Positions 34,687 to 45,500 of a DNA stretch of 48,968 nucleotides are shown piece by piece (positions within the stretch are counted from its first letter, which is position 1; each line of letters starts with the position of its first letter). The notes below the pieces were generated by a model, which had not been told where the DNA came from, did no database searches, and saw only the letters and a list, made by a program, of their open reading frames with translations. This DNA comes from CAVALG01 sp045576295. Lineage in GTDB: Bacteria; Bacillota; Clostridia; Oscillospirales; Acutalibacteraceae. Made by a program: the position numbers and the translations under genes. The DNA lies in NCBI GenBank assembly GCA_045576295.1, contig JAZNGF010000012.1, forward strand, positions 1 through 48,968, in the 5' to 3' direction.

Positions 34687-37600
34687 TTAAGCCTGCTCTT
34701 CAACAGGGAACGAGGTTATAATTTTTGCGGCATAGCGCGCAACTAAAATTGCATCAACCGAATTGATTTTTCCGTCGCCGTTAACATCAAGGTAAGGCTC
34801 GCGCTCTTCATCGAGATTTGCGATGCCTGAAATTACCCTTGCAACCATAATTGCATCGGCCGCGGTAACAGCTCCGTCGCCATCGCTATCGCCATAAATT
34901 ATCTTAACCACTTTATCGAGAACCTTGGTTTCAGCCACCTCGCCGCACACGGTGCACACAGTGTGTGCGCTTCCCTCTTCGGTCTCGGAAGGTTCTTTGT
35001 CGATAATCCAGTCGCCCGCGGTATGCCCAAGGGCCGCCAGCACTTCGGTGCTGCTGTAATCGCAACGCGAGCAGGTGGTGGTTACGCTGCCCTCGGCAGT
35101 GCAGGTTGCATCTACCGTTTCGGTTAAATATTTATGCCCAAGGGCTGCAATATTTATGGTTCTTGAATAATCGCAACGGGTGCAGGTTGTTATCTTCTTT
35201 CCGCGCTCGGTGCAGGTGGCGTCAATCTGTTCATATACATAATCGTGCCCAAATGCCGCTATGGTTTCAACCTCTTCGTTTCCGCAACGGGTGCAAACGG
35301 TTGTTATGCTACCCTTTTTGTTGCAGGTTGGTTCAACCTTTACGGGTGTTCCAATGTGGCCAAGCGGCAGCGTGCTTATAAGCTTGTAATTGTCGCCACA
35401 CGGGCAGGTGTAGGGTGTGTAGCCCGATTCTTCGCAGGTTTCGGCAACGGCTTCGCCCGCGGTATATTCGTGAATATGCGCGCCTTCACCAGCAGTGTAC
35501 AGTGCATTAACGTAATTTACCTTGCAAATACCAGTGTTTTCGGTTTTATAACACGAGAACGACGTTCCCGATGAGTTAACTATATAACCGAATATGGGGG
35601 TGAGCTCGGTTGTTTCTGCAAGGCCGAAAAGTGTGGGCGTAATTTCAAGCTGCTCAAGCTCAATGGTAATTGTTTCGCCTGTTCCATCTTTAACATAATT
35701 AAGGGTTGTATCTAAAACGGGAACTCCATCGGCAACCTTAATATTATAATCAAAGGTTAAGGGCAACGCATAGGCAACCGTAGCACCGTCTGACGTTGTG
35801 TATTCGGTTAGATTATCGGCACCGATAAGTTTTGTAATGCTGTTGGTGGGCGTTGATAGCGCCGCCCCATTAACCGCAACACCGTTTATCTTAACGGCCG
35901 ATTTATTTTTGCTTAAATTGCTTGCAAGCATACCGTAAATGCCTTCGGTGTTGGTGGCGCTAATGGCCGATTTCTTTATTCCCCTAACATTATAGTAAAG
36001 CACCTGGCGGAGGAAATACACCTGCAGGTAATAGTAATAGTCGGCGTCTTGCGCGATTATTACACCGGGGGTGTTATTATATGTCCAGAAGCTTTCGGTG
36101 TATGCCGACACCGAGAATGATGTTGGGGTGTAGCCTTCATCGGGGGTTATAATAGCCACCTGAGTGTTGCCGCTTACCGATTTAATATCGAGCGTGCGGG
36201 TTTCGGCATTGTAGTAACGGTAGTTAGATTTTGAATAATTACCATTAGCAGTGTCGATAAGCATAACCTTTTCTGCCGAATAAGATGCATTATATGCACC
36301 TGAAATTCTATCACTGAAATCCCAGTCGTATTCGATATATTTGCGCGCCAGAACGGTTTCGGTTGTAAGTTTGCCGCACACCGTGCAGGTTGCTTGCTTT
36401 ATGCCATCGGTTGTGGCGGTGGGCTCGGTTGTGATCTGCCAATTTTGGTATGAGTGCCCAAGAGCCGGCAAATAGCGATTAACCACACCGCCGCAATTAT
36501 AGCACTTGGCCGATTCAACGCCCTCGTTTTCGCAATCTGCAGGGCTTGAAAGCTCATACTCTGAAAGATTGTGGCCCACGGCCGGAAGGTTAACAAAGGT
36601 GTTATAATCGCAACGGCTACACGAAGTTGTTGTGCTTCCAAGCTCGGTGCAGGTGGGCTCTACCGTTACGATCTGCTTATCGTGACCAAGCGGCATTATT
36701 ATTTCGCCCGGAACAACTATGGCACCGCAATCGGCGCAAATCTCGTCGGCCTGTTTTCCGCTTTTAATGCAGGTTGGAGCCACAGCGCCCGACTTATAGG
36801 TTTTTGCGTGCTTGCAGTCGATAGCAACGGTGTAATTAACTGTTGCCCCTTTGATTTCGCCAAGTCCTTGCTGGTAAGCCGTGTTAATATTATCCCTTGT
36901 GTACTGATACACACCAAAACCGAGTTTAAACTCAGCGTGGGTTACATCGGTTTTGGTATAATAGTTAGTGTTATAATATAACGGCGCATCCATTATGATG
37001 CTATCAAGCGAGAAGGTTCTTTTTTCGGTTACAAGGTCGAACTTAATTGGGTCGGCATTTGGCACCTTATCGAAACTGAAGTGAATATCGGCATAAATGG
37101 TAACGGTGTTTCCGCTAACCGATAGGTGGTAATCATAGGTTGCGTATTTAGCTTCGGCCGCGCCGGGTTTGAACCCATAAACCGAATAAATATCGCTAAC
37201 CTCTATTATTCTGCCGCCAATTTCAGAATGAACCGAGGCAATGTTTGTTGCGTTTGGCATCAAAAGCCACGGTGTCTGGAACCCTGTTACCTCGCCCGAA
37301 GTTCTTGAATAGGGAACATAATACACAACTTCGGTTACGCTTGACGACGCATTCATATAAACCGCATAGGTGTAGATACCGTTTTCATCGTGCGCGAAGA
37401 TAACGCCGGGCACCGAGTTGCAGTTGTTATATGGGTCGCCCTTGGTTGTAACATCAAATGTCTTCGGCACTGCATCGCTCGGTGTTTCGAAAACCATTGC
37501 ACTTGTGGTGAGCGATGACACAAACGGGATAAGGTAACTTCCCATTGATGAATGATAGTAGTTCTCACTGCCATTCACCAAAATCGAGGTTGCCGCTTCA

Positions 37601-40600
37601 AGCTCTTTAGCATCGGCCGCGCCATTTTCTTCATCGGTGAAGTCCCAATCGTAAACGTATTCCTTGCCGCACACTTTTCCGCAAACGGTGCAGTTGCGAA
37701 GCTGTTCAGAACCATTTTCTGAAACGTCGCCGGCTGTGTGCCCCGTTGCGGGGATAACGGCACTTTCGCTATATTCGCCGCATACCGAGCAACTTGCAAC
37801 AGCGGCGCCGTCTTCGGTGCAGGTTGGTGCTTTAGTTAGCTGCTTTATAACCCAGGTGTGTGCGTTTTCGTCGATATTAAATTTGTCGCATGACAGAACC
37901 TCGCCGCAATCGGAACATATATGCTGAATTTCACCCGCGGTTTGGCAGTTGCCCTCTACAACCTTTTCATAGGTCTTTGCGTGGCCTAAAGGCTCGCTGG
38001 TTCCGGTTATTACCTGGTTTCCGCCGCAATATATGCACCTGCGGCCGTCTTCGCCCGCGGTGGTGCAGGTTGCAGGAATTTCATAAAACCTGTTAACGTG
38101 AACAATCATTCCCTGCGTTTCGGTTGCAGTTTTGCCGCAGCCATTCGCACAGGCGGTTTTAATGTAACCATCGGCTGTGCAGGTTGGGTCTTTCTTTTCT
38201 GAAACCTGCATATTGTGCCCGAGTGCCGGAACAAAATCGGCCTGAACGGTTTCTAAGCAGTGCCAGCAGAAATAACTTGTGTAGCCCTCGGCTGTGCAGC
38301 TTGGGGCAACATCATATTCCTTTTCGAATTCATATTCGCCGCCCGTTACCTCAAATTCAACCTTTTTGCTACCGGTGAAATAAGAGCTGGTTGAATTTGC
38401 AGTTAGAAGAACATAAGACTTTCCAAACGCGGTGTGAGCAGGATAGCTAACCTTAAAATGCCCCGAAATATCTGCGTGATTATAATATGCAAACACTACG
38501 GTTGGCTTTTTATCGGCACCGTCGTACGCGGCAGTATCGAACGAGAGTTTAACATTAGCAAGACTTATCGGCGCTTTGACAATATCGAATTTAACCTTAA
38601 AGCTGCCGTAATACTTACCTTTACCATCGATCCTTAAAATATATCCTGTTTTAATGGTTTTGCCGGTTGAAATTGTGTGATAGTCGATACCCTCTTTTAG
38701 CTCGTAATCGCCGTCTTTAAGGGTGAATTCGGGAATGGCAATGTTGCCGTTGTTATAATAGGCAGTTCCCGTAAAGCCTTCCATCATATCGGGCGTTATG
38801 CCACAGCCACCAACGGCAGTGCCTGTTGGCGTTAATGTGTCAATAGCACCTGTTGATTCGTTATAGCCCAAAATTCCCATAACATCGCCCGATTGAACAA
38901 CGCTGCCGGGCATTGTGTGGTTCGGGGTTGTTACAAAATTAACCTGAGCATAGTCGAAATAGTTGCCGGTTGAGCCCTTAATATCAAGCTTGTTATAAAG
39001 GCTGTTTTCGCGGTCGATATCGAGGCTTGGAACATCAAGCGCTACTTCACCTGCCACAGCGAAAACAGTGTTTTCAGATCCGCCGTAGGTGTATTTGTTA
39101 CCAAAAACGGTTGCATTTTTTATCGCCTTGGTGCCGTCAGCACTGGGCGCGTTTGTTTTGCCTTCAAAGTATATTGCGGGCGATGCGGCGTGTGTTGTTG
39201 TGAATGAGTTACCTATAACCGTAACGCCCGAGCTTATGTGGTATGTACCAACCGAGCGGTTAACGATCTCATAGGTCATATTCGAAACGCCCTTATCGTT
39301 ATACAAAAGGTCCCACTTGCTGCAGTGATAATGGCCGTTACCAACGGCAATATCGCCATAGCCGAGCCGCATTTCAACGGTGTAGTCTAAAATATTGCCC
39401 GTAAACAGTGAATGGCTTGCCTGGTAGCCGTTCTTTTCATACCAGCCGCCGTTATTAAAGCGGATGTATTCACACCAGTTATCTTGATAGGTGCTGTTTA
39501 AGAATGCCGAATCATAGAAAAGCCAGCCTGCATCCATTAAGCCTTTCTGGCCGTAGCCCTCGGCAGGAACCCAACCAATGTGAACATAGTTATTAATAAC
39601 CGAAGAATTAGTAACGGTTGAATTGTTGAACACCTTGGTTGATTTTGCAAGGTAACCGTTTTGATAAATGCTTGAATCGAAGGTGCAGTTTTCAAACAGC
39701 GAATAAGCGCCGCCTAAGATGCAATCGTCTATCATAAAGTTTTTGAAGTTAATTCTATCGAACACGCAACCCTTGTGTGTTGATTCAAAGGGTTTGGTTG
39801 TTTCGATATTAATCATATAACCGCTAACTTCGCCCTCGCCCTTTTGGAAGAACATTGCGCCCGAATCCATATCTGATTTAATGCCGAACCTAACTTCGCC
39901 CATTGCGCGAATGCGGTAGGTGTGCCCACCTTCGAAATAAAGGCTGCCGCTTTTATAGCCCTGTTTTGCAAGGCTCATATTATACATAAGGTTATACGAG
40001 CCTTCTTCGATAACAAGTTCTTTATTCGTGTCTTTAATATCATTAAGCGCAGTTTGAAGTGCGTGGGTATCGTTTTGAATTTCTTTTCCGTTAATGGTAA
40101 CGGTGCGAAGGTGGCCATAGGTTTCGTTGAAATAAACCTTTTCAACCGTTTCGGGCGATGCAAAGCCTGTTACCTTATCAATATCGGCATAAAGTTTATC
40201 ATAATCGGCGCCAACCTTTGTGTAATCGGTTGCGGTTTTGAATATGTTAAGCGCCGGGGCCTCACCCGTGAACATTCCGCTGTATTTTTCAATTTCAAGG
40301 GGCGGAATTATAACCTCAAGCGGTGCATTTGCCGATGCAATCGGCGAAGTTGTTTGAAGGCTAACGGTTATTGTGCCTGTTTGCCCCGGGGTGCTGCCGC
40401 CGCTTTGCGCAACATAGCCCTGTGTGCCTGTAAGCTCAGGGGTTATAGCAAAGCTCGAAAGGGTTTTGCCGCCTGAATCTGCAATGGTTATAAGGTAACG
40501 AAGTGAGGAATAATCGCCGCTTATAAGCTCAATTTTTGATTCATCAATGAAATATCTACGGTAGACCGAAACATCAGCGTTATCTATAACAAATTTTGCA

Positions 40601-42324
40601 ATAGTTGTGTTGGTTGCAAGGGTGCTTGTGCTTTTAAGTTTAATTCTGCTGTCGCTAAGTGTTTCATAGCTATAACCTTGGTTTACCCAGGTTTTAGCTT
40701 CGGGAACTTGATCGCTCACAAATGCAACATCGTTGCCGAATTCATCAAAAAGGCTTGTGTTGCCGTGATTTGATAAATTTTTGCTGTAGCGCGCATAAAC
40801 GCTCTTGCCGTTAAGGTTTAGGTGTGTTCCGCTGTAATAAGCGTTATGTGGAATATATTTTAGCGGGAACATCGAAAGGTCGATATTAACATCGTTGCCA
40901 TCGGTGGCGTTGGCTGTTTTGTAAAATAGGTGGTCGCACCCGATTTTGCCAAAATTATAGGCGTTATCTAACGCTTCATTACAGCTCGACGACATTAAGT
41001 AGGTTCCTGTCATATCGGCTGATGAATATCTGTTAGCAACCGACGGCATTGTGATAACAGTAATGGTTTTGCTTGTATATTTGCTTGAAACGGTTCCGCG
41101 CGTTTTTAGGAAATCGGTCATATCCTGCTTTGAGCAATCTGCAAAATCGTTCCCTGCCACGTTTTGAACACCTGTTACGCCGTAAACCCTTTGGCAATAG
41201 TTGTTTGAAAACGGTGTTACAACAACGCCCGTTGACTGAACACGCCCTGAACGGTTATCACCATCGAACTGCATATTATATAGCTTATTGTTAGAAATTA
41301 TGCCCGAGCAATAACTGCTTCGCGCCTGAAAATACGAAGGCTCATAACCGCTGCTTGTTTTGTAGCCATATCCCCTGATTACGTTGTTTGTAACCTTCAT
41401 ATCAACAAGGCCGCAGCCTTGGAAGAAGGTGTCGCCAAAATCAACAAAATCGCTGTTGCTGATATAAGGCCCTGTGATGGAAGAACAACCTGTGAAGATT
41501 GAATTAAAGCCCGAAACAACGCAGTTTTTAGCCTTGAACTGATAAAGGTTCATTGGCAGGTTTGTGCCGTTTGATTTTTTGCCTCCGTCAACAAAGTTCA
41601 TGCTTTCCGAGGGCTTGCCTGTGGTGTCGAAGGTTCTGGTTGTGAAGTTAATATCTGTGAATGTTGTGTAAAGCTGCGAATAGGAATCAGCAGGGTTTGT
41701 GAACATACCGTAATGGCCCGTACTTTGCTTATATGTAACATCATCAACTATAAGTTTTGTTTTGCCCTTTACACCGTCGAAGGTGAAGCGGCCATAATAG
41801 ATCCAAGAACCATCAGTCCAGATAGATACAGGGATTGGCGCAAAGTAGTATGTGCCCTCGCCAAAATAGATGTGGTCAACATGTTCTTGTTTTAGCGCAT
41901 AGTATTTACTAACCTGAGCCTTAAGGTGCTCGGTTAAAATTTGGGTGTTATGTGCGGCGTTGGCAGGGTCGTTACCTTCAATACCGCCAAGGTCATCCAC
42001 AAAATGAAGCGCGGTGTCAACCGTTGGTTGCTCGGGTAAAACGGCGCCAACAACGTCGTGGGTTGTGCCGTAGTTATAACCTGCCGCAGGGGCAAAATTA
42101 ATATTTGTTAGCATACCCTCAACAACCTCGGTGGTTTCATCGCCGCAAAGGGTGCACACCCCGCGCCTCGAACCGTTCACCGATTCCGACGGTGCCTTGG
42201 TTAGAGTGTATGCATAATTATGGTTGCATTCTGCCGAAACGGTAAACACGCCTGAAAACACCGTTACGATTAGCGAAAAAGCAAGAATAACAGCTATTAT
42301 TTGTTTAATAAGCCCCTTTTTCAT
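34687..42324 (-). CDS. Giant secreted beta-helix/dockerin protein (2545 aa)
   Basis: Secreted protein of unknown function. A signal peptide (1-31, cleavage after VSA) is followed by one Cys/His repeat (about 33-70). Two regions resemble right-handed parallel beta-helices: about 75-560, and about 735-1150 with the pectate-lyase-like opening NDTHALQTALNDI. An Ig/MBG-like region lies at about 1188-1330. Cys/His repeat blocks then alternate with two copies of the unrecognised WDF/PGVI module (about 1555-1835 and 1992-2280). The last repeats (about 2280-2475) lead to a type I dockerin (2477-2540; DSDGDGAVTAADA and DVNGDGKINSVDA). No catalytic residues can be assigned, so lyase, binding or adhesin roles all remain open. 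AGGAGG precedes the ATG. The next gene upstream is a paralogue with the same order of parts. Confidence 0.85.
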   Translation of the reverse strand: MKKGLIKQIIAVILAFSLIVTVFSGVFTVSAECNHNYAYTLTKAPSESVNGSRRGVCTLCGDETTEVVEGMLTNINFAPAAGYNYGTTHDVVGAVLPEQPTVDTALHFVDDLGGIEGNDPANAAHNTQILTEHLKAQVSKYYALKQEHVDHIYFGEGTYYFAPIPVSIWTDGSWIYYGRFTFDGVKGKTKLIVDDVTYKQSTGHYGMFTNPADSYSQLYTTFTDINFTTRTFDTTGKPSESMNFVDGGKKSNGTNLPMNLYQFKAKNCVVSGFNSIFTGCSSITGPYISNSDFVDFGDTFFQGCGLVDMKVTNNVIRGYGYKTSSGYEPSYFQARSSYCSGIISNNKLYNMQFDGDNRSGRVQSTGVVVTPFSNNYCQRVYGVTGVQNVAGNDFADCSKQDMTDFLKTRGTVSSKYTSKTITVITMPSVANRYSSADMTGTYLMSSSCNEALDNAYNFGKIGCDHLFYKTANATDGNDVNIDLSMFPLKYIPHNAYYSGTHLNLNGKSVYARYSKNLSNHGNTSLFDEFGNDVAFVSDQVPEAKTWVNQGYSYETLSDSRIKLKSTSTLATNTTIAKFVIDNADVSVYRRYFIDESKIELISGDYSSLRYLITIADSGGKTLSSFAITPELTGTQGYVAQSGGSTPGQTGTITVSLQTTSPIASANAPLEVIIPPLEIEKYSGMFTGEAPALNIFKTATDYTKVGADYDKLYADIDKVTGFASPETVEKVYFNETYGHLRTVTINGKEIQNDTHALQTALNDIKDTNKELVIEEGSYNLMYNMSLAKQGYKSGSLYFEGGHTYRIRAMGEVRFGIKSDMDSGAMFFQKGEGEVSGYMINIETTKPFESTHKGCVFDRINFKNFMIDDCILGGAYSLFENCTFDSSIYQNGYLAKSTKVFNNSTVTNSSVINNYVHIGWVPAEGYGQKGLMDAGWLFYDSAFLNSTYQDNWCEYIRFNNGGWYEKNGYQASHSLFTGNILDYTVEMRLGYGDIAVGNGHYHCSKWDLLYNDKGVSNMTYEIVNRSVGTYHISSGVTVIGNSFTTTHAASPAIYFEGKTNAPSADGTKAIKNATVFGNKYTYGGSENTVFAVAGEVALDVPSLDIDRENSLYNKLDIKGSTGNYFDYAQVNFVTTPNHTMPGSVVQSGDVMGILGYNESTGAIDTLTPTGTAVGGCGITPDMMEGFTGTAYYNNGNIAIPEFTLKDGDYELKEGIDYHTISTGKTIKTGYILRIDGKGKYYGSFKVKFDIVKAPISLANVKLSFDTAAYDGADKKPTVVFAYYNHADISGHFKVSYPAHTAFGKSYVLLTANSTSSYFTGSKKVEFEVTGGEYEFEKEYDVAPSCTAEGYTSYFCWHCLETVQADFVPALGHNMQVSEKKDPTCTADGYIKTACANGCGKTATETQGMIVHVNRFYEIPATCTTAGEDGRRCIYCGGNQVITGTSEPLGHAKTYEKVVEGNCQTAGEIQHICSDCGEVLSCDKFNIDENAHTWVIKQLTKAPTCTEDGAAVASCSVCGEYSESAVIPATGHTAGDVSENGSEQLRNCTVCGKVCGKEYVYDWDFTDEENGAADAKELEAATSILVNGSENYYHSSMGSYLIPFVSSLTTSAMVFETPSDAVPKTFDVTTKGDPYNNCNSVPGVIFAHDENGIYTYAVYMNASSSVTEVVYYVPYSRTSGEVTGFQTPWLLMPNATNIASVHSEIGGRIIEVSDIYSVYGFKPGAAEAKYATYDYHLSVSGNTVTIYADIHFSFDKVPNADPIKFDLVTEKRTFSLDSIIMDAPLYYNTNYYTKTDVTHAEFKLGFGVYQYTRDNINTAYQQGLGEIKGATVNYTVAIDCKHAKTYKSGAVAPTCIKSGKQADEICADCGAIVVPGEIIMPLGHDKQIVTVEPTCTELGSTTTSCSRCDYNTFVNLPAVGHNLSEYELSSPADCENEGVESAKCYNCGGVVNRYLPALGHSYQNWQITTEPTATTDGIKQATCTVCGKLTTETVLARKYIEYDWDFSDRISGAYNASYSAEKVMLIDTANGNYSKSNYRYYNAETRTLDIKSVSGNTQVAIITPDEGYTPTSFSVSAYTESFWTYNNTPGVIIAQDADYYYYLQVYFLRQVLYYNVRGIKKSAISATNTEGIYGMLASNLSKNKSAVKINGVAVNGAALSTPTNSITKLIGADNLTEYTTSDGATVAYALPLTFDYNIKVADGVPVLDTTLNYVKDGTGETITIELEQLEITPTLFGLAETTELTPIFGYIVNSSGTSFSCYKTENTGICKVNYVNALYTAGEGAHIHEYTAGEAVAETCEESGYTPYTCPCGDNYKLISTLPLGHIGTPVKVEPTCNKKGSITTVCTRCGNEEVETIAAFGHDYVYEQIDATCTERGKKITTCTRCDYSRTINIAALGHKYLTETVDATCTAEGSVTTTCSRCDYSSTEVLAALGHTAGDWIIDKEPSETEEGSAHTVCTVCGEVAETKVLDKVVKIIYGDSDGDGAVTAADAIMVARVISGIANLDEEREPYLDVNGDGKINSVDAILVARYAAKIITSFPVEEQA

Positions 42325-42412
42325 AATGTCCTCCTTGATAGGTTCGTTGCATTAATTGTAGATTTTGCTGAAAGCATTTAGCTTTTAAAGCAAAAACTAC
42401 ACCATTTTATTA

Positions 42413-42441
42413 ATTATAACACATATTCCCCGTTTTTTGTA
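42413..42441 (-). promoter_or_regulatory. Putative promoter of the 2545-aa dockerin protein gene
   Basis: On the minus strand an extended -10 (TGTTATAAT, hexamer 42413-42418) lies about 90 nt before the start codon. The -35 position (TACAAA, 42436-42441) is poor, which the extended -10 could offset. Confidence 0.5.
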
Positions 42442-42492
42442 TTGCTTTTTTCGCCATAGTTTATTGTAAATGCATTAATTTGGATTCTTTCA

Positions 42493-42526
42493 CAAAAAAT
42501 GCCCACGAAGAAAATCTTCGGTGGGC
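42493..42526 (-). terminator. Terminator of the upstream giant paralogue
   Basis: An 11-12 bp stem with one bulge (42501-42511 with 42515-42526) is followed on the minus strand by ATTTTTTG. It separates the two giant genes, which are 233 nt apart, so they are independent transcription units. Confidence 0.82.
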
Positions 42527-42557
42527 TAAAATTATTGCTTTGATTTCAATGCGCAGT

Positions 42558-45500
42558 TTACTGTTCCACAGGGAACTGCGTGATAATTTTTGATGCATAC
42601 CTTGCAACAATAATTGCATCAAGAACTGTTAGCTTGCCATCGCCATTTACATCAGACGCGGTGAACTGTTCACTATCAATCGAACCTAAGTTAGACGAAT
42701 ACCTTGCAATAGCAACGGCATCGTTGATTGTAACATTTCCGTCGCCGTTGACGTCGCCATAAACTACCTCGCTAACGCCCGTTGCAGGAATCACCTCGGT
42801 TTTAACAGTTTCACCGCAAACGGTGCATTCGGTGTGCCTTAAACCGTCTTCAGTTGCGGTTTCGGCCTTGTCGATTATCCAGTCGCTCTCGGTGTGGCCA
42901 AGCGCCGCAGTTTCCGTGGTTGTTGAAGTACCGCAAAGTGTGCAGGTTGTCGTTACGGTTCCAACTTCAGTGCAGGTTGGGTCTACCGTTACTGTTTCGT
43001 ATTTGTGGTTAAGTTTTTGAATAACTATTGTTCTTGAATAATCGCAGCGGGTACAGGTGGTTACTTTTCTGCCCGCCGCCATGCAGGTAGCTTCAGTTAT
43101 ATTATACAGGTAATCGTGCCCGAGGGATGACAACGTTTCGTCTACAATATAGTCGCAACGACTGCAGGTTATCTTAAGCTTGCCCGCCTTGGTGCAGGTG
43201 GGCTCGGTTCGCTCTACCGTTTCATCGTGACCTAAAGCCGCAGCCCCTGCAAGCTTATAACTATCGCCGCAGGAACAGCTGTAAAGGGTGTAGCCTGAAT
43301 TTTCGCAGGTGGCTTCAGCCGTTTCGCCCGCTGTGTAGCTGTGGATGTGCGCGCCTTCGCCCGCTGTGTACACCGCATTTACAGAATTAATTTTGCAAAT
43401 GCCCGTGTTTTCGGTTAAATAGCAATCAAACGGGGTGCCCGAAGAATTTACAATATAACCAAACGCAGGGGTGATGGCGTTTGTGCTTGCAAGGCCTATA
43501 TTATAGGGCGTTATGAAAAGCTGGGTAAGATCAACACTTATTGTTTCGCCCGTTGATTCGTTATAATAATCAAGCGTTGTGTTGAAATACCTTCTGCCGT
43601 CGGCTAAAACATAACTGTAATTGAAGGTTAGCGGCAATGCGTAAGCAACTGTTGAACCGTCAGACGTTGTGTGCTGGGTTAAATTCTCTTCACCTATAAG
43701 CTTTACAATATTGTTTGTTTGGTCAGCGCTTGAAAGCGTGGTTCCGTTACGCTTATAACCCTTTATTACAACGGCCGATTTGTTTTTGCTTATAGTGCTT
43801 GTAAGCACGCTGTAAACACCCTCGGTCGAGGTTGCGGTTATTGCCGATTTCTTTATACCCCTAATGTTATAGTAAAGCGATTGTTGCATAAAGTATATCT
43901 GCAGGTAGTAATAGTAGTTTGCGTCTTCCGCAACGATAACACCCGGTGTTGTATAGTAGCTTGAGAATGACTCGGTGTAGGCCGAAATTGTGAAGCTGCT
44001 TGCGTTGTAGCCTTCGCCCGGGGTTAAGATTGTCATTTGGGTGTTCGAGCTTGCCGACTTAATATCGTAGGTGCGTGTTTTTTCGTTATAATAACGGTAA
44101 TCAGGCCCTGAAAGGTTTCCTTTTGAGGTATCCACAAACATAGCCTTATCGGCAGTTTCTTCTACATAGTTTTTGCCCGAAACCTTGTCGGTATAATCCC
44201 AATCGTATTCTACATACTGGCCCGATAGCATAGTTTTAGTGTTAACCTTGCCGCAAACGGTGCAGGTGCTCTGCTTTTTGCCGTCAGCTGTGGCGGTGGG
44301 GGCCGTTACTATCTTCCAGTTTTCGTATAAATGCCCTTCGGCTTTAATATAACGGTTAACCGTTTTGCCGCAGTTAGAACACTTAGCCGTTTCAACGCCG
44401 TTCGCTTCACAGCTTGCAGGGGTTGTAAGCTCATATTCCGAAAGGCTGTGCCCTGTGGCGGGGAGGTTAACAAAGCTATAATAATCGCAGCGGCTGCAGG
44501 TTGTGGTTGCGCTTCCAAGCTCGGTGCAGGTGGGCTCTACCGTTTCAACCTGTTCATCGTGCCCCAGCGGTTTAATAAGGTCGCCCGAGGAGATTACAGA
44601 ACCACAATCGGCGCAAACTGTGTCGGCCTCCTTGCCGTCTTTAAGGCAGGTTGGCGCAATTGCACCTGTTTTATATGTTTTTGCGTGCTTGCAGTCGATA
44701 GCAACTGTGTAATTAAGGGTGGCGCCCTTAATTTCGCCAACACCTTGCTGGTAAGTGGAGTTTACCGCATCCCTTGTGTACTGGTAAACACCAAATGCAG
44801 GCTCAAACTCATCGTGAGATACATCGGTTCTTAAGTAGAAATTGGTGTTGTAAAATTTGGGTGCATTTAAAGTAATGCTATCAAGCGAGAAGGTTTTCTT
44901 TTCGGTTACAAGGTCGAATTTTACAGGGTCGGCGTCGAGAACTAAATCGAAATTGAAGTGAATATCGGCATAAACGGTAACGGTGTTTCCGCTAACCGAC
45001 AGATGGTAGTCGTAGGTTGAATATTTGCTTTCATTTGCGCCCGGCATAAAGCCAAAGGTGTTGTAAAGGCTATCAACCAAGGTTTGCCTGCCGTCAACCT
45101 CGGTGTAAACAACCGCCTTATTGGTTGCATTTTCCATCAAAAGCCAAGGTGTGCTAAAGCCTGTTATTTCGCCCGAGGTTTTAACGAAGGGCACATAATA
45201 AACAACTTCGTTTATGCTTGAATTTGAAGTCATATAAACGGAATAGCTGTATACACCGTTTTCGTCTTTAGCGAAAATAACGCCCGGAACCGAAATGCAG
45301 TTGCCGTATGGGTCGCCCTTGGTGGTAATATCGAATGTTTTGGGCACTGCGCCGTTTGGAACTCCAAAAACAACCGCTGTTGTGGTGCTTGTTGATACAA
45401 ACGGGATAATGTAGCTGCCCTTAGACGAATTATAGTAATTATCGGAATTATTTACCCCAATTACGGTTGATTCTTCAAATTCTTCGGCATCAGCCGCGCC

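Noticed and set aside
42325..42557. The two giant genes being one gene split by a frameshift
   Set aside because: The downstream gene has its own signal peptide, ribosome binding site and promoter, the upstream one ends in a complete dockerin and terminator, and their domain orders repeat rather than continue.
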